A stretch of DNA of 5,915 nucleotides from a bacterium (GTDB taxonomy: Bacteria; UBA9089; CG2-30-40-21), in NCBI GenBank assembly GCA_018814245.1, contig JAHIZN010000197.1, positions 1 to 5,915 on the forward strand, given 5' to 3'. Below the pieces are notes generated by a model. It worked only from the letters and a program-made list of their open reading frames with translations. It was not told the origin of the DNA and ran no database searches. Both the position numbers and the translations under genes were made by a program. Positions within the stretch are counted from its first letter, which is position 1, and each line of letters opens with the position of its first letter. This document shows positions 5,352 to 5,915 of this stretch, piece by piece.

Positions 5352-5714
5352 ATGAAAACAAAACATTTTGCCTATGAAAGATGTGATAGATTGAATGCCC
5401 TGATAAAAGAAGAGGTAAGTGATATTATACTTAATCATCTTAATGATCCTCGGATTGGTTTTATTACTGTTACTGAGGTAAAGGTTGCTCATGACCTGCA
5501 TCATGCAACAATTTTCGTAAGTTTTTATAATAGCGATAAAAAAGAAGGGATGGAAGGGTTAACTCACGCAACAGGGTTTATCAGAACTGAGCTGGGAAAA
5601 AGAATAAAGATGAGATATACTCCGGAAATAGGGTTTAAGCTTGATTCATCCATAGAGACTGGGGCACATGTCTTAAGTGTAATAAATTCATTGGAGATAC
5701 CTGAAGAGGAATAA
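5352..5714 (+). CDS. rbfA: 30S ribosome-binding factor RbfA
   Basis: RbfA is a KH-fold protein that binds the immature 30S subunit and helps late processing of 16S rRNA, with a classical role in cold adaptation. The 120-aa length is typical. Visible signatures are the N-terminal helix RLNALIKEEVSDIIL (13-27), NDPRIGFITVTEVKVAHDLHHATIFVS (31-57), and the kinked second helix HATGFIRTELGKRI (72-85) with the family A-x-G at 73-75. The PEIGFKLD strand (91-98) and the C-terminal helix follow. The start is backed by AGGTGATG at 5342-5349 and by homology. The leader is shortened by the inverted repeat directly upstream. No terminator is evident after the stop. Confidence 0.97.
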   Translation: MKTKHFAYERCDRLNALIKEEVSDIILNHLNDPRIGFITVTEVKVAHDLHHATIFVSFYNSDKKEGMEGLTHATGFIRTELGKRIKMRYTPEIGFKLDSSIETGAHVLSVINSLEIPEEE

Positions 5715-5722
5715 TTTATTTG

Positions 5723-5758
5723 GGAGTCCAGAATACAGAAGTCAGGAGTCAGAATAAA
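5723..5758. repeat. GAAGTCA-type heptamer repeat, five units
   Basis: The units GGAGTCCA (8 bases), GAATACA, GAAGTCA, GGAGTCA, GAATAAA run head to tail from nine bases after the rbfA stop. All but the first unit have a 7-base length. This family is direct, with no inverted partner in the window, unlike the GGTRATC and ATTCGCA families. Confidence 0.78.
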
Positions 5759-5766
5759 AGAATCTG

Positions 5767-5797
5767 GTAACTACTCAGCTATTGTTATTTTAAGCAC
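5767..5797 (-). repeat. Inverted partner of the 4306-4336 blocks
   Basis: On the minus strand this reads GTGCTTAAAA (from 5797) followed by CTGAGTAGTTAC (from 5778). Both blocks match the leader of the zinc-ribbon gene, but in the opposite order. It lies between two GAAGTCA-type blocks, so the 3' flank of rbfA is a mosaic of dispersed repeats. Confidence 0.4.
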
Positions 5798-5820
5798 ATT
5801 TGTAGCTACTTAGGCAGCAA

Positions 5821-5848
5821 GAATACAGAATTCAGAAGTCAGAATGAA
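5821..5848. repeat. GAATTCA-type heptamer repeat, four units
   Basis: The units GAATACA, GAATTCA, GAAGTCA, GAATGAA fill 5821-5848 exactly in 7-base steps. The nine bases before them (AGGCAGCAA, 5812-5820) are identical to 4891-4899. Together with 5723-5758 this is the densest block of the family here. Confidence 0.75.
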
Positions 5849-5902
5849 AACACCTGCTATGATAGTTTTCGCAGGAAATATGGGGATATTGAGAGAGAGA
5901 TA

Positions 5903-5915
5903 ATGGGATTTATAG
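5903..5915 (+). CDS. Possible start of the next gene (truB?), cut by the window edge
   Basis: ATG GGA TTT ATA G at the edge encodes MGFI, preceded two bases upstream by the purine-rich GAGAGAGAGA (5891-5900). TruB (tRNA pseudouridine-55 synthase) commonly follows rbfA and often begins with a Met-(Asn/Asp)-Gly-Phe/Ile-Ile-like stretch. Four residues cannot establish identity; this rests on gene order. The purine run is a poor Shine-Dalgarno. Confidence 0.3.

Noticed and set aside
5844..5903. Short open frame beginning ATGAAAACACCTG
   Set aside because: It encodes only 19 residues, begins within a GAATGAA repeat unit, and has no ribosome-binding site apart from the repeat.

Overview
This window is a bacterial translation/transcription housekeeping locus, read entirely on the + strand. 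The order is a conserved hypothetical gene, nusA, infB, two small unrecognised genes (a zinc ribbon and a membrane protein), a DUF503/YlxP gene, rbfA, and at the last 13 bases what may be the first codons of truB. The backbone nusA-infB-ylxP-rbfA is the widespread bacterial ribosome-maturation and initiation cluster. The DNA is moderately AT-rich with Shine-Dalgarno starts, and NusA carries a long C-terminal extension with a helix-hairpin-helix. I cannot name the phylum. The repeat-laden intergenic gaps, the missing rimP and ylxR, and the unfamiliar small genes suggest an uncultivated or poorly sampled lineage rather than a model proteobacterium or firmicute.

Layout: 1-163 is a leader with a short CATATCTC-type repeat and an extended -10 element. 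164-553 encodes a 129-aa conserved-looking helical protein. 542-651 is a long imperfect hairpin built of heptamers, which supplies the stop codon of the preceding gene. 691-719 is a good sigma70-type promoter for nusA (785-2209). A second heptamer inverted repeat (2210-2290) fills the nusA-infB gap, and infB runs 2310-4292. Two tiny genes (4337-4525 and 4527-4847) are probably translationally coupled. A 130-base gap with a third repeat type precedes the DUF503 gene (4978-5262). A perfect 18-bp inverted repeat (5270-5322) separates it from rbfA (5352-5714). The 3' flank (5715-5902) carries two more blocks of the third repeat type.

How the genes work together: NusA acts in elongation, pausing, termination and antitermination. 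IF2 brings initiator tRNA and joins the subunits. RbfA matures the 30S subunit, and TruB (if present) modifies tRNA. Co-transcription from the promoter at 691-719 is plausible because no convincing intrinsic terminator lies between nusA and rbfA.

The most unusual content is not a gene. At least three sequence-unrelated repeat families (GGTAATC-like, GAATTGC/ATTCGCA-like, GAAGTCA/GAATTCA-like) all have a 7-base period. Two of them are arranged as inverted arms that sit between a stop codon and the next gene's ribosome-binding site or promoter. I see no CRISPR array, transposase, tRNA or rRNA.
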